Assembly (NCBI GenBank): GCA_031259875.1
Contig: JAIRKW010000111.1
Location: forward strand, 1 to 6,250
Direction of reading: 5' to 3'
DNA: 6,250 bases
DNA from: Campylobacteraceae bacterium
GTDB taxonomy: Bacteria; Campylobacterota; Campylobacteria; Campylobacterales; Campylobacteraceae
A model generated the notes under the pieces. The model searched no databases. It saw nothing but the letters and a program-made list of their open reading frames with translations, and was not told where the DNA came from. The position numbers and the translations under genes are program-made. Positions 5,882-6,250 of the stretch are shown here, one piece after another; within the stretch, counting starts at the first letter, position 1, and each line of letters opens with the position of its first letter.

Positions 5882-6250
5882 TTATTTTATAAACCCTTGC
5901 AGCATTTTTATGCCGTCATCACTTCCCAAGAGTTTTTCTATAGCGCGCTCGGGATGAGGCATTAGTCCGAAGATATTTCTGTTTTTATTGCAAATTCCGG
6001 CAATATTTTCAATGGAGCCGTTAGGATTATCTTCATTGCCATTTTTATCGCAATAGGTTAACAGTATTTGATTGTTTTTTTGAAGCTCTCTTAAGCCTTC
6101 GTCATCGATAAAATAGTTTCCTTCGCCATGTGCTATCGGGATGTTTAAGATATCGCCTACATTGAAATGCCTCAAAAACGTGTTGTCATTGTTTTCAACT
6201 TTAAGATGTTGATATTTTGAGATAAAATGGACATTTTTGTTTTTTATCAT
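5882..6250 (-). CDS. purQ: Phosphoribosylformylglycinamidine synthase, glutaminase subunit (partial, C-terminal part)
   Basis: PurQ is the class I glutamine amidotransferase subunit of FGAM synthase. It releases ammonia from glutamine for PurL, with PurS as third partner, in step four of cytoplasmic purine synthesis. The window holds the last 122 codons of a family of about 220 residues, and the 5' part including the nucleophilic Cys lies beyond 6250. Visible motifs are the substrate-binding IPIAHGEGNYF (37-47 of this fragment), NPNGSIENIAGICN (75-88), and MPHPERA (97-103), carrying the catalytic His and Glu of the triad. The ATG at the window edge is an internal codon, not the start. The gene is intact as far as seen and leads a tight cluster with the SH3 protein and plsC, which have no obvious link to purine synthesis. 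Confidence 0.96.
   Translation of the reverse strand: MIKNKNVHFISKYQHLKVENNDNTFLRHFNVGDILNIPIAHGEGNYFIDDEGLRELQKNNQILLTYCDKNGNEDNPNGSIENIAGICNKNRNIFGLMPHPERAIEKLLGSDDGIKMLQGFIK

Noticed and set aside
1..6250. CRISPR array, tRNA or rRNA gene, insertion sequence with terminal repeats
   Set aside because: No regularly spaced repeats, cloverleaf, rRNA-like sequence or transposase with paired inverted ends was found on either strand.

Overview
The window is AT-rich and looks like the chromosome of a Campylobacterota (epsilonproteobacterial) species, probably of the Sulfurimonas/Sulfuricurvum type. I base this on the style of the proteins: a NikR tail closest to the Helicobacter form as I remember it, and a purQ / SH3-domain protein / plsC cluster that I associate with this group. 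That placement is from memory and no search was run.

The left quarter (1-1738, plus strand) is a gene graveyard. Positions 2-142 hold the C-terminal end of the nickel-responsive regulator NikR, interrupted by a TAA although the conserved tail is still readable beyond it. Positions 143-756 hold no intact gene. They contain a decayed copy of a widespread dispersed palindromic repeat (about 384-421), a small hairpin, and a 38-codon fragment resembling the CCG cysteine motif of Fe-S oxidoreductases. Positions 757-1738 are a PepSY/PiuB-type inner-membrane protein broken by about five frameshifts and one in-frame stop. Such proteins usually accompany TonB-dependent metal or siderophore receptors, so this looks like the remains of a metal-uptake locus. 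A 12-bp-stem bidirectional terminator closes the region.

The right three quarters read on the minus strand and are healthy. From right to left they are the 3' half of purQ (purine synthesis, running off the window), an exported and membrane-anchored SH3-domain protein of 387 aa, plsC (phospholipid synthesis), a gap of about 405 bases, and htpG (bacterial Hsp90). The first three are tightly packed, with 5 bases between purQ and the SH3 gene and a 17-base overlap into plsC, so they are probably one operon. htpG has its own strong ribosome binding site and is probably transcribed separately from the gap, which may also hold a degenerate coding remnant.

I do not see an undescribed system here. 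What repays a second look is the recent-looking decay of nikR and the PepSY gene next to intact housekeeping genes, and the poorly characterised SH3 protein embedded between purine and phospholipid genes.
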